This document shows positions 9,937 to 17,459 of a stretch of 64,000 bases of DNA, in pieces. A program made the position numbers and the translations under genes. The notes below the pieces were generated by a model. The model did not search any database. It saw nothing but the letters and a program-made list of their open reading frames with translations, and was not told where the DNA came from. Origin of the DNA: Rhodococcoides fascians NBRC 12155 = LMG 3623. GTDB taxonomy: Bacteria; Actinomycetota; Actinomycetes; Mycobacteriales; Mycobacteriaceae. Each line of letters starts with the position of its first letter. Position 1 is the first letter of the stretch. The stretch lies in NCBI RefSeq assembly GCF_001894785.1, contig NZ_BCWW01000001.1, forward strand, positions 806,001-870,000, in the 5' to 3' direction.

Positions 9937-10782
9937 TCATCGTTTTCTGCGGAGTAGTCCGTAGGTGATCGCGCCGGCCGCTATTGCGCTGAAACCTGCT
10001 GCAGCACTGGCTACTACGGTCTTCCCGGACGGATTCGGAATGCGGGAGCGCAGTGAAACGGGGTTCGAGAATGTCAGAATCGGCCAGCCGAGGGACGAGG
10101 CCTCTTTGCGGAGTGCGCGGTCGGGATTGACGGCGGTGGGGTGGCCGACCGCCCGCAGCATCGGCACGTCGGTGATCGAATCCGAGTAGGCGTAGCTCTT
10201 GGATAGGTCGTAATCATGTTGTGCCGCCAGGGACTTCATGGCGTCGACCTTGCCCTCGCCGTAGCAGTAGAAGTCGACCTCGCCGATGTACTTGCCGTCG
10301 ACGGTCACCATCGTCGTGGCCATGCTGTGGTCGGCGCCCAGCAGTTCGGCGATGGGATGCACGATCTCGTCACCCGACGCCGAGACGACCACCACGTCGT
10401 GTCCGCGGAGCTTGTGGTCCGCGATCAGATCGGCCGCTTCGGCGAAGACGAGGGGGTCGACGATGTCGTGCAGGGTTTCGGCCACCACTGCTCGCACCTG
10501 TTCGACGTCCCACCCGGCGGTCATACCGGCGATGTGTGCGCGCATGCGTTCCATCTGGTCGTGATCGGCACCGGAGAGCAGGAACAGGAACTGCGCATAG
10601 CTGCTCTTGAGTACCGCTCGCCGGTTGATCAGACCTTGGTCGAAGAACGGCTTGCTGAAGGCCAGAGTGCTGGACTTCGCGATGATCGTTTTGTCGAGGT
10701 CGAAGAAGGCGGCGACGCGCGCTGCGCGTCGGCCGGCGGGGGCGTCGTCGGTGTCTGCGCTGAGGGTCACGATTGTCACCAT
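9937..10782 (-). CDS. HAD-IB family phosphatase, membrane-tailed SerB-like
   Basis: Haloacid-dehalogenase superfamily phosphatase of the SerB/IB subfamily (Rv3661 equivalent). Visible motifs in order: nucleophile loop FFDLDKT, motif II VVVVSAS, a conserved lysine in GEGKVDAMK, and the metal-binding AYSDSITDVPML. The C-terminus has a hydrophobic segment around SAAAGFSAIAAGAITYG ending in LLRRKR, so the enzyme is probably tethered to the membrane. The substrate is unknown; phosphoserine is only one option. The ATG at 10782 gives 281 residues. It lacks a strong ribosome site, and a start a few codons further in is possible. The frame extends 45 codons upstream without family similarity. Confidence 0.85.
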   Translation of the reverse strand: MVTIVTLSADTDDAPAGRRAARVAAFFDLDKTIIAKSSTLAFSKPFFDQGLINRRAVLKSSYAQFLFLLSGADHDQMERMRAHIAGMTAGWDVEQVRAVVAETLHDIVDPLVFAEAADLIADHKLRGHDVVVVSASGDEIVHPIAELLGADHSMATTMVTVDGKYIGEVDFYCYGEGKVDAMKSLAAQHDYDLSKSYAYSDSITDVPMLRAVGHPTAVNPDRALRKEASSLGWPILTFSNPVSLRSRIPNPSGKTVVASAAAGFSAIAAGAITYGLLRRKR

Positions 10783-10866
10783 AGTGGCCGGTGGTGACCG
10801 GTGGATGTCGCGCAACTTCTCTTCTCGACTCGCTCCGAACAAGTCCACAAATTGAGACGGTTGAAC

Positions 10867-10897
10867 TTGCAAACAAGGACGTCCACGGGTGTAGTAT
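10867..10897 (+). promoter_or_regulatory. Putative promoter of the 6C small RNA
   Basis: TAGTAT at 10892-10897 fits the TANNNT minus-10 element. TTGCAA at 10867-10872 is the nearest minus-35-like hexamer, with a longish 19-nt spacer. Start of transcription is predicted near 10904. Confidence 0.4.
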
Positions 10898-10903
10898 TTT
10901 CCA

Positions 10904-11005
10904 CGAGCCCGGTTCATTCCGGGCGGTGTTCAGCCCGACCCCCCGGGGCTGAACCAGACGACCCTCGCCTCCTCCCCCCCCCCTGGCGAGGGTCGTCCTC
11001 TTTTT
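10904..11005 (+). ncRNA. 6C small RNA (B11 homolog)
   Basis: Two adjacent hairpins with cytosine-rich loops define the actinobacterial 6C RNA. Hairpin 1 pairs GTTCAGCCC (10928-10936) with GGGCTGAAC (10946-10954) and has exactly six consecutive C in its loop. Hairpin 2 pairs GACGACCCTCGCC (10957-10969) with GGCGAGGGTCGTC (10985-10997), has ten consecutive C, and is followed by CTC and five T, a standard intrinsic terminator. The M. tuberculosis 6C/B11 sRNA occupies the same gap between Rv3660c and Rv3661. In mycobacteria 6C is reported to act on target mRNAs through its C-rich loops. The 5' end is estimated from the promoter; the 3' end from the T-tract. Confidence 0.9.
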
Positions 11006-11120
11006 CGGGGTAGGCCGAAAACTGGTACCGCGGTACCGGTATTCATCCACAGGGGCCGATCTATCCACATTTCCCCAAGTCGCGCGCCGCGCGAGCGGAT
11101 TCTCGCGCACGCTTGGGTCC

Positions 11121-12236
11121 ATGAAAACGGATCCGATTTCACGGCGGACGAATGCGAACGCGTCGATGTCGATCGACCATCACGGACTGCGTCAGGACGT
11201 GTATCGAATCGCCGCAGCCGCGGATTGTGTTGTGGAAGAGCAGAACTTACTGGTCGGTATCGGATCGGCGCGCCCGATTTGGGAATTCCCAGGAATTATT
11301 TTGATCGATTTTTCTTCTGCCGAGTCGGCGCTCGCAGGCGGATTTCCGCGGCGGCCCGGCGTCATTCTGGTCACGGCCGCCTCGCCGACACTCGACGATT
11401 GGCGGACGGCCACAGCGCTCGGTGCCGAACACGTGGTCTCGTTACCCTCGGACGAGGACACGCTCGTTCGCATTCTCGGTGAACCCGTCGCCACATCGCC
11501 GGGCGGCGGTGGCGTCATCGTGGTCGTCGGTGCCCGCGGAGGTGCGGGTGCCTCCACGTTTGCGGCGGCGCTGGGCCTGTGCAGCAGTCGCACGGGGCAA
11601 CGCACGCTCGTAGTAGAAGCCGACCGGTACGGCAGCGGCCTCGATCTGCTGCTCGGCTGGGAGAACGCCCCAGGTTTGCGATGGTCCGGCCTCGTCGTCG
11701 AGGGCGGGCGAGTATCCGGGGACGCACTCCACGGCGCGCTGCCGTCGAAGAACGGATTGTCGGTACTGGCACTCGGGCGAACCGACGACCGGCGAACCGG
11801 ACTCTCGGCCGTCGCCGCGGCGGCTGTGCTCGACGCAGGGCGCGCTGGAGGCGATCTCGTGGTGTGCGACGCCCCGCGCCAATCCGGTGACCTCTCGGAC
11901 GCCCTGTACGCCGCAGCCGACCTCGTCGTACTGGTGCTGCCTGCGGAATTGCGGGCCGTGACGTCGGCAGAAGCAGTAGCGGACGAGATCTCGAGTCGCA
12001 ATGCGAACGTCGGATTGGTCGTTCGTGGGCCGGCACCCGGGGGACTACGGGCCGCGGACATCGCCGCCGCCCTTGACCTGTCGCTGCTGACGTCCATGCG
12101 GGCCGAGCCTGGATTGGCCGAGCGTCTCGAGCGTGGCGGGCTTGCTCTCGGCCGCCGCTCACCGCTGGCGGCGGCGGCCACCGTGGTCCTCGATACCTTC
12201 GCGCACAAGCCCGGTGGTCAGCGGTGGGCCGCATGA
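11121..12236 (+). CDS. ssd: Septum-site-determining-like protein Ssd, CpaE/MinD family
   Basis: A 371-residue member of the MinD/CpaE ParA-like family, equivalent to Rv3660c. It has an N-terminal receiver-like region (about residues 20-125) and a C-terminal ATPase-like domain. CpaE-type proteins help localise Tad pilus machinery, and the M. tuberculosis protein has been linked to septum regulation. The P-loop at residues 137-146 reads GARGGAGAST, so both lysines of the usual KGGxGK(S/T) are missing. VEADRYGSGLD (165-175) corresponds to the switch region. The first ATG is used without a clear ribosome site; ATG at 11166 is an alternative. It overlaps tadA by ATGA and heads the pilus operon. 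Confidence 0.85.
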   Translation: MKTDPISRRTNANASMSIDHHGLRQDVYRIAAAADCVVEEQNLLVGIGSARPIWEFPGIILIDFSSAESALAGGFPRRPGVILVTAASPTLDDWRTATALGAEHVVSLPSDEDTLVRILGEPVATSPGGGGVIVVVGARGGAGASTFAAALGLCSSRTGQRTLVVEADRYGSGLDLLLGWENAPGLRWSGLVVEGGRVSGDALHGALPSKNGLSVLALGRTDDRRTGLSAVAAAAVLDAGRAGGDLVVCDAPRQSGDLSDALYAAADLVVLVLPAELRAVTSAEAVADEISSRNANVGLVVRGPAPGGLRAADIAAALDLSLLTSMRAEPGLAERLERGGLALGRRSPLAAAATVVLDTFAHKPGGQRWAA

Positions 12237-13417
12237 ACGCAGTCGTCACCGCCGAATTGCTCGACCGCGTACGAGAACGGCTCGCTGCTTCGGCACAGTC
12301 TCCGGTGCCCGCCACCGTTGCCGCGGCCATCCGCACCGAGGCAGGGGGAGTCATCGGTGACACCGATATGCTTGCGGCACTGCGTATTCTGCAGACAGAG
12401 CTCACCGGCGCAGGCCCGTTGGAGCCGCTTCTGTCCGAGCCAGGGGTGACCGATGTGCTGGTCACGGCGCCGGATCAGGTGTGGATCGATCGCGGTAGAG
12501 GCCTGGAACGCACCGGAGTCCAGTTCGCCGACGAAGCCGCGGTCAGGCGGCTGGCGCAACGGCTCGCTCTCTCGGCCGGTCGGCGATTGGACGATGCGCA
12601 GCCGTGGGTCGATGGCCGATTACCCGGCGTCGGACAGGGAGTCTTCGGGGTCCGTCTGCACGCGGTGCTGGCACCGGTGGCGAGCGGTGGAACCTGCCTG
12701 TCGTTGCGAGTGCTCCGCCCGGCCACCCAGGGACTCGCCGCGCTCCGGGCGTCCGGTGCGGTGACCGAGGAGGGCTACGATCTGCTCGCGCGGATTGTGC
12801 TCGCGCGCTTGGCGTTTCTGGTCGTCGGAGGTACCGGTGCCGGGAAGACCACTCTTCTGGCTGCTCTGCTGGGCGAGGTCGACCCAGCCGAACGAATCGT
12901 CTGTGTGGAGGATGCGGCCGAGTTGGCTCCGGCGCATCCCCATGTGGTGCGTCTGGTGGCCCGTGCTCCGAACGTCGAAGGTGTGGGCGAGGTGTCTGTT
13001 CGGCAATTGGTTCGCCAGGCACTACGGATGCGACCCGATCGGCTCGTCGTCGGTGAGGTGCGCGGGGCCGAGGTGATCGACCTGATGACGGCGCTCAACA
13101 CCGGGCACGACGGCGGTGCCGGAACCATCCATGCCAATTCGCCCTCGGAAGTACCCGCTCGGCTCGAAGCCCTTGCCGCACTGGGCGGAATGGGTCGCGA
13201 CGCCTTGCACAGTCAACTCGCGGCGGCCGTCCAGGTCGTCCTGCACGTCCACCGGAGCGCCGACGGCACGCGCAGATTGCGGGAGATCGGACTGGTGGAG
13301 GTGGATTCGACGGGTCGTGTTCATATCGTGCCGGCATGGTCCGCTGATTCCGACGCCGTGCCCGGGCAGCGCGGGCTGCACGAACTGCTCGCTCGGCGCT
13401 GTGGCGAGATGCGATGA
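12233..13417 (+). CDS. tadA: TadA/CpaF-type pilus assembly ATPase
   Basis: Secretion ATPase (VirB11/CpaF type) that powers assembly of Flp pili at the inner membrane. The 394 residues include Walker A GGTGAGKTT at 199-207, an Asp box in VCVEDAAELAP, and the Walker B/His-box region MRPDRLVVGEVRG and TIHANSP. The ATG at 12233 overlaps the ssd stop by ATGA; a GTG 9 nt upstream is in frame but less likely. Equivalent to Rv3659c. Confidence 0.93.
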   Translation: MNAVVTAELLDRVRERLAASAQSPVPATVAAAIRTEAGGVIGDTDMLAALRILQTELTGAGPLEPLLSEPGVTDVLVTAPDQVWIDRGRGLERTGVQFADEAAVRRLAQRLALSAGRRLDDAQPWVDGRLPGVGQGVFGVRLHAVLAPVASGGTCLSLRVLRPATQGLAALRASGAVTEEGYDLLARIVLARLAFLVVGGTGAGKTTLLAALLGEVDPAERIVCVEDAAELAPAHPHVVRLVARAPNVEGVGEVSVRQLVRQALRMRPDRLVVGEVRGAEVIDLMTALNTGHDGGAGTIHANSPSEVPARLEALAALGGMGRDALHSQLAAAVQVVLHVHRSADGTRRLREIGLVEVDSTGRVHIVPAWSADSDAVPGQRGLHELLARRCGEMR

Positions 13418-14193
13418 CGGCTGCACTGTGTGTCCTGGCCGCTGCATTTACGCTGTGGCCCAGCCGCTCTCGCCGACTACCGCGCCGCGGTCGAGTTGCC
13501 GTCGGCGTTCCTGGGTGGGCGTTCCCTGTGGCTGTAGCGTCGGTGTTGGCCGTGGGCATGTTCTGGATCGGCGGTCCGTGGGGCGCGGCGGCTCTGTTCG
13601 TGGCGGGCGGTACCGGATGGTACCGACATGGCCGTCGCACCGTACGCGCCCGTCGGACGGCCGAATTGGATTGGTTGGCAACCGGAGTCGAAGTGGTCAT
13701 CGGTGAACTGCGGGTCGGTGCGCACACGGCGACGGCCGGCGAGGTGGCTGCGGACGAGTGCAGCGGGATCGCCTCGGAGGCGCTGCGCGGTGCTGCGTCC
13801 AGATCGCGACTCGGTGGACGCGCTGCCGACGGGATAGCCGCGTCGGATCCACTGTTGAACCCCGAACTGGACCGTTTGGCGGCGGCGTGGCGGGTGGCCG
13901 ACGAACACGGCCTCGCACTCGCCGAGTTGCTCGACGCCGTGCGCGAGGACCTGCTCGGACGTCGGCGATTCCGGGAACGAACCGAGGCGTCGCTGGCAGG
14001 GGCCCGCGCTACTGCATTGGTGTTGGCTGGACTGCCCGTCCTCGGGGTCGCGCTCGGACAACTGATGGGGGCCGATCCGCTGCGCATACTGCTGGGCGGC
14101 GGGCTGGGCGGAATTCTGCTCCTCATCGGCACCGCACTCGGCTGCGCAGGTCTGCTGTGGACCGATGCGATCACCGGCAAGGTGACGACATGA
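13414..14193 (+). CDS. tadB: TadB-like inner-membrane pilus assembly protein
   Basis: Type II secretion system F-domain protein, 259 residues. Two hydrophobic segments lie at the N-terminus and two at the C-terminus, flanking a cytoplasmic helical domain containing ELRVGAHTATAGEVA and DEHGLALAELLDAV. It would form the inner-membrane platform with the TadC-like protein. It overlaps its neighbours by ATGA on both sides (13414-13417 and 14190-14193). Equivalent to Rv3658c. Confidence 0.85.
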   Translation: MTAALCVLAAAFTLWPSRSRRLPRRGRVAVGVPGWAFPVAVASVLAVGMFWIGGPWGAAALFVAGGTGWYRHGRRTVRARRTAELDWLATGVEVVIGELRVGAHTATAGEVAADECSGIASEALRGAASRSRLGGRAADGIAASDPLLNPELDRLAAAWRVADEHGLALAELLDAVREDLLGRRRFRERTEASLAGARATALVLAGLPVLGVALGQLMGADPLRILLGGGLGGILLLIGTALGCAGLLWTDAITGKVTT

Positions 14194-14762
14194 CGTGGGC
14201 GATCGCACTATGTCTGGCAACGGCATTGGTCGTCGTCCCCGCTGCCCGTGGTGGTTTGTCGCGGGTGGAGGTTGCGGGGCTGTCGACGGTAAAAGCGGTC
14301 GACGACTCCGGACCCGATCCGCTCGCGGTGGCGACGACGTTCGACCTTCTCGCTGCGTGTCTGCGTTCCGGACTCCCGATCTCGACTGCCGCGGCGGCCG
14401 CAGCCCACTCCGCTCCGCCCGCATTCGGTGTCGCTCTGCGCAAGGCCGCCGATCTGCTCGAGCTGGGGGCCGATGCAGCGACGGCGTGGGACGCAGTGGC
14501 GAAGGATCCTGAGACCGAGGCGCTGGCACGGATGGCGCGACGATCCGCCCGGGCCGGGTCGTCCATGGCGTCGGCGATGACGGAACTGGCTGCCACCCAA
14601 CGAACTCGGGCCGAGGACGCGTCGGCGGCAGCGGCCGAACGGGCCGGTGTGCTGATCAGCGGACCGCTGGGCCTGTGCTTTCTGCCGGCCTTCATCTGCC
14701 TGGGCATCGTCCCCGTGGTGATCGGCCTTGCGGGCAATGTTCTGGGCGGCGGTCTGATGTGA
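14190..14762 (+). CDS. tadC: TadC-like inner-membrane pilus assembly protein
   Basis: Short second type II F-domain platform protein, 190 residues, equivalent to Rv3657c. An N-terminal membrane segment is followed by the F-domain core (DLLAACLRSGLPIS and ALARMARRSARAGSSM) and a C-terminal hydrophobic pair around LGLCFLPAFICLGIVPVV. The start at 14190 is fixed by the ATGA overlap with tadB; the same frame is open far upstream inside tadB but only by shadowing. Proteobacterial TadC is longer, so this is the compact actinobacterial form. Confidence 0.85.
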   Translation: MTWAIALCLATALVVVPAARGGLSRVEVAGLSTVKAVDDSGPDPLAVATTFDLLAACLRSGLPISTAAAAAAHSAPPAFGVALRKAADLLELGADAATAWDAVAKDPETEALARMARRSARAGSSMASAMTELAATQRTRAEDASAAAAERAGVLISGPLGLCFLPAFICLGIVPVVIGLAGNVLGGGLM

Positions 14763-14825
14763 CCGCCGAACAACGAATCGTCCGGTGCGGACACGCCGCG
14801 CCGGAATACTGGGAGGGGAAGCGTC

Positions 14826-15029
14826 ATGATGGGGAATGCACTGCAGCAGATCAAGACTCGAATCGCATTGTTCGGTGTGGAGGACGACGGTATGTCGACC
14901 GCGGAGTACGCGATCGGCACCATCGCCGCCGCGGCATTCGGCGCGGTGCTCTACACGGTGGTGACGGGGGACAGTATCGTGACCGCGCTGACGGGGATCA
15001 TCGATCGAGCGCTCAACACAGCCGTCTGA
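14826..15029 (+). CDS. flp: Flp-type prepilin
   Basis: A 67-residue pilin subunit equivalent to Rv3656c. The N-terminal leader ends at the prepilin processing motif GMSTAEYAIG; cleavage after the glycine leaves the conserved Glu at +5 and the Glu-Tyr pair of Flp pilins, followed by a single hydrophobic helix that packs in the filament. Two adjacent ATGs (14826 and 14829) could start it, behind the purine-rich GGAGGGGAAG site. No prepilin peptidase gene lies in this cluster. Confidence 0.9.
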   Translation: MMGNALQQIKTRIALFGVEDDGMSTAEYAIGTIAAAAFGAVLYTVVTGDSIVTALTGIIDRALNTAV

Positions 15030-15364
15030 TTCCGGGCGGTGAGGACGGGGCTGTGACGGTGGAGGCGGCGATTGCCGTCGCGTCCATCGTCGCAGTGATC
15101 GTGGTGTGTATCGGTGCGATCGTGTCGGTGACGATGCACATCGGGTGTGTCGATGCCGCGCGGGAAGCGGCTCGATTGGCGGCGAGAGGCGATGCGACCA
15201 GGGCTGTGTCGGTAGGGGAGCGGGTTGCGCCGGAGGGTGCTCGGATCACGGTGCGCGAAGACGGTGAATTCTTCGTCGCGCGGGTGGAGGTGGAGAGTCC
15301 GCTCCCGGGACTGACGTTGTCGGCGGAGGCGGTTGCTGCTGCGGAACCGGTTGCAGCGGAATGA
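15026..15364 (+). CDS. TadE-like pseudopilin, probable CTG start
   Basis: TadE-family minor pilin, equivalent to Rv3655c. The processing motif EDGAVTVEAA (Gly, then Glu at +5) is followed by one membrane helix and a small domain containing CVDAAREAARLAARGD. The nearest ordinary start, GTG at 15053, would remove the glycine and the charged leader needed by the prepilin peptidase. No ATG, GTG or TTG lies just upstream in this frame. A CTG at 15026-15028 overlaps the flp stop as CTGA, mirroring the ATGA junctions of the other genes in the operon, and gives a 112-residue protein with leader MIPGGEDG. The start is an inference. Confidence 0.75.
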   Translation: MIPGGEDGAVTVEAAIAVASIVAVIVVCIGAIVSVTMHIGCVDAAREAARLAARGDATRAVSVGERVAPEGARITVREDGEFFVARVEVESPLPGLTLSAEAVAAAEPVAAE

Positions 15365-15714
15365 AACCAGGTGTGCGTGATGACGAGGGTGGGGCGACGG
15401 TGTTGGCGGCACTGGCGATGTCGGCGTTGATCGCCGTCGTGGTGATGGTGATGCACGTCGGGTCGGCGGTTGGCGCTCGTCATCAGGCGCAGTCGGCTGC
15501 TGATCTCGCTGCATTGGCCGGTGCGGGGGCCCTCGATCGTGGGGTGGCCGATGCGTGTGAGACGGCGCGGACATTGGCGGCGCGAATGGGAACGGAGTTG
15601 CGAGAGTGCATGATCGAGGAGTGGGACGTGATCGTGACGGTGGGGCAGCCGGTGTTCCTCGGGCGCTTCGGAATGTCCGACGCCATCGCGACGGCGCGGG
15701 CGGGGCCGGAGTGA
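15361..15714 (+). CDS. TadG/TadE-like secretion-associated protein
   Basis: A 117-residue protein equivalent to Rv3654c, last gene of the pilus operon. The N-terminus RDDEGGATVLAALAM resembles Tad pseudopilin leaders, followed by a hydrophobic helix and the motif HQAQSAADLAALAGA, typical of TadG-like proteins. A single pair of cysteines downstream may form a disulfide outside the membrane. The ATG overlaps the preceding stop by ATGA. Confidence 0.85.
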   Translation: MKPGVRDDEGGATVLAALAMSALIAVVVMVMHVGSAVGARHQAQSAADLAALAGAGALDRGVADACETARTLAARMGTELRECMIEEWDVIVTVGQPVFLGRFGMSDAIATARAGPE

Positions 15715-15716
15715 CC

Positions 15717-15760
15717 GGACGCCCGCCCGCCGGCCGCCCGCCGCCCGCCCGCCCGCCCGA
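15717..15760. repeat. GCCC/CCCG low-complexity tract
   Basis: An imperfect run of GCCC and CCGCC units directly after the pilus operon. It has no coding role and could slow polymerase or vary in length. No ordinary hairpin terminator for the pilus operon was found, so this tract or the palindrome after it may serve. Confidence 0.6.
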
Positions 15761-15767
15761 ATCCGCA

Positions 15768-15859
15768 AACGCGCGCGCGTTTGTCAGGTGCGAGCGGAAT
15801 CGCCCCGTTCGAGCCGGCGAATTCGCGCGCGTTCAGCGAATGCGCGCGCGTTTGCGGTG
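15768..15859. repeat. 92-nt GCGCGC-rich element, left copy
   Basis: Starts with AACGCGCGCGCGTTTG (inside the 16-nt palindrome AAACGCGCGCGCGTTT at 15767-15782), then 32 variable bases, then a 44-nt part with two further GCGCGCG cores ending TGCGCGCGCGTTTGCGG. The right copy at 17317-17408 has the same orientation, length and internal spacing, and the two bracket lldD2. Confidence 0.65.
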
Positions 15860-15954
15860 AAACCCGGCCTCGACCCCCGTCCGAGGACCCGAACCCGTGG
15901 CCGATACGTCGCCCCCGGCCTCGAACCCCGGCATCGACGGTCCGTCCGCAGCGG

Positions 15955-17217
15955 TCAGCGCGGCGTGAATGCGGCGGCACCGGACTGCAGAGGGGCCAAC
16001 CGAGTGAGTTGCGTGACGTGTTCCGGGGTCAGTTCCGCGAGTGAATTGACCTGCAGCAGTTGCATGGTGCGGATGATCTCCTCCCGCAGGATGTCGATCA
16101 TGCGGTCGACGCCCGCGCGGCCACCGGCCATCAGGCCGTACAGATAGGCCCGGCCGACGAGCGTGAACGATGCTCCCATTGCGATGGAGGCGACGATGTC
16201 GGAACCGTGCATGATGCCCGTGTCGACGGCCACCTCGAAGTCGGAGCCGACCTCGCGGACGACCTGCGGCAGCAGGTGGAAGGGGACGGGAGCCCGATCG
16301 AGTTGTCGGCCTCCGTGATTGGACAGAACGATGCCGTCCACACCCAGTTCGGCCAGACGCGCCGAATCCGCCACCGATTGAACACCTTTGACGACCAGCT
16401 TGCCAGGCCAGATTTCGCGGATGACGTCGAGGTCCTCGAACGAGATGGAGGGATCCATCGCTGAATCGACCAGCTCTCCGACCGTGCCGCCGGTCGAGGT
16501 CAGCGACGCGAATTCCAGCTTGGGCGTGGTGAGGAAGTCCCACCACCACCATGGACGAGGAATGGCGTTGGCGATGGTCGACGCGGTCAACTGCGGCGGA
16601 ATGGAGAACCCGTTGCGTTTGTCTCGCAGGCGAGCTCCGGCGACCGGTGTGTCGACCGTGAACAGGAGGGTGTCGAAGCCAGCTTTCGCGGCGCGTTCGA
16701 CCAGACCGAACGAGATGTCGCGGTTACGCATGACGTAGAGCTGGAACCAGTTTCGGCCGTTCGGGTTGGTGGCCTTCACGTCCTCGATCGACGTGGTGCC
16801 CAGAGTCGAGAGGCAGAACGGGATTCCCGCAGCGCCGGCGGCAGCAGAACCGGCGTATTCACCCTCGGTCTGCATCAGGCGAGTGAAGCCCGTCGGTGCA
16901 ATGCCGAACGGGAGCGCGGACGGCCCGCCGAACACCGTCGTCGAGGTGTCGACGTGGGAGACGTCTCGCAGGATCGAGGGGTGGAATTCGACGTCGCGGA
17001 AGGCCTGCCGGGCCCGGGACTGCGAGATCTCGGCGTCGGCGGCACCATCGGTGTAGTCGAATGCCGCGCGCGGGGTGCGGCGACGGGCGATGGTGCGGAG
17101 ATCGTCGATGGTCAGTGCCGCGCTGAGGCGTCGTCGACGCAGGTTCAGATCGGGCTTCTTGAACGAGAGCACCTCGCGCAGGTCGGTGGCTTTCGGTATC
17201 TGCCGGGCAATGGGCAT
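15955..17217 (-). CDS. lldD2: FMN-dependent L-lactate dehydrogenase, LldD2 type
   Basis: Alpha-hydroxy-acid oxidising flavoenzyme, 420 residues, most like M. tuberculosis LldD2 (Rv1872c), which oxidises L-lactate to pyruvate with electrons passed to the respiratory chain. It shows the N-terminal [18 protein letters not shown], the flavin and substrate region [17 protein letters not shown], and the catalytic His-Arg motif [17 protein letters not shown], then [11 protein letters not shown] for phosphate binding. ATG at 17217 begins the family-like sequence [13 protein letters not shown]; the frame runs on upstream through the GCGCGC repeat but only as noise. The gene interrupts the mycobacterial gene order. 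Confidence 0.9.
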   Translation of the reverse strand: MPIARQIPKATDLREVLSFKKPDLNLRRRRLSAALTIDDLRTIARRRTPRAAFDYTDGAADAEISQSRARQAFRDVEFHPSILRDVSHVDTSTTVFGGPSALPFGIAPTGFTRLMQTEGEYAGSAAAGAAGIPFCLSTLGTTSIEDVKATNPNGRNWFQLYVMRNRDISFGLVERAAKAGFDTLLFTVDTPVAGARLRDKRNGFSIPPQLTASTIANAIPRPWWWWDFLTTPKLEFASLTSTGGTVGELVDSAMDPSISFEDLDVIREIWPGKLVVKGVQSVADSARLAELGVDGIVLSNHGGRQLDRAPVPFHLLPQVVREVGSDFEVAVDTGIMHGSDIVASIAMGASFTLVGRAYLYGLMAGGRAGVDRMIDILREEIIRTMQLLQVNSLAELTPEHVTQLTRLAPLQSGAAAFTPR

Positions 17218-17316
17218 GCGTTGTCTCGATTCTGTGGGCTGATCCTCTCCCCACCACACTACCCGAGGTGTTAGCAACGACAAGCAGGGTGGCGCACCAG
17301 TTCGATCCAAGCCTTG

Positions 17317-17408
17317 AACGCGCGCGCGTTTGCGAAAAATGACTGGTAGTCCCCGCGAAACCCTGGCAATTTTGCGCGCGCATGGCAAGTGCGCGCGCGT
17401 TTGCGGCG
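17317..17408. repeat. 92-nt GCGCGC-rich element, right copy
   Basis: Begins AACGCGCGCGCGTTTG and ends with the block TGCGCGCGCGTTTGCGG, both identical to the left copy. The middle 32 bases are unrelated, and the GGCAATTTTGCGCGCG part is similar. It lies between the lldD2 start and the helicase stop. Confidence 0.65.
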
Positions 17409-17459
17409 AACCCCACTCGGTACCCAGCCACCAGGTTCCTGACTGCGAGATCGGCCGGC

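Noticed and set aside
9743-9964. Possible small gene in the gap before the HAD gene
   Set aside because: No ribosome site, and the end overlaps the HAD gene on the other strand; composition is not coding-like.
10783-10917. Longer HAD hydrolase starting at 10917
   Set aside because: The extra 45 residues are unlike the family, and the extension would run almost to the 6C RNA promoter.
15771-15780. GCGCGCGCG tracts as CRISPR-like or simple microsatellites
   Set aside because: Only two spaced copies of a larger 92-nt element exist here; there is no repeat-spacer array anywhere in the window.
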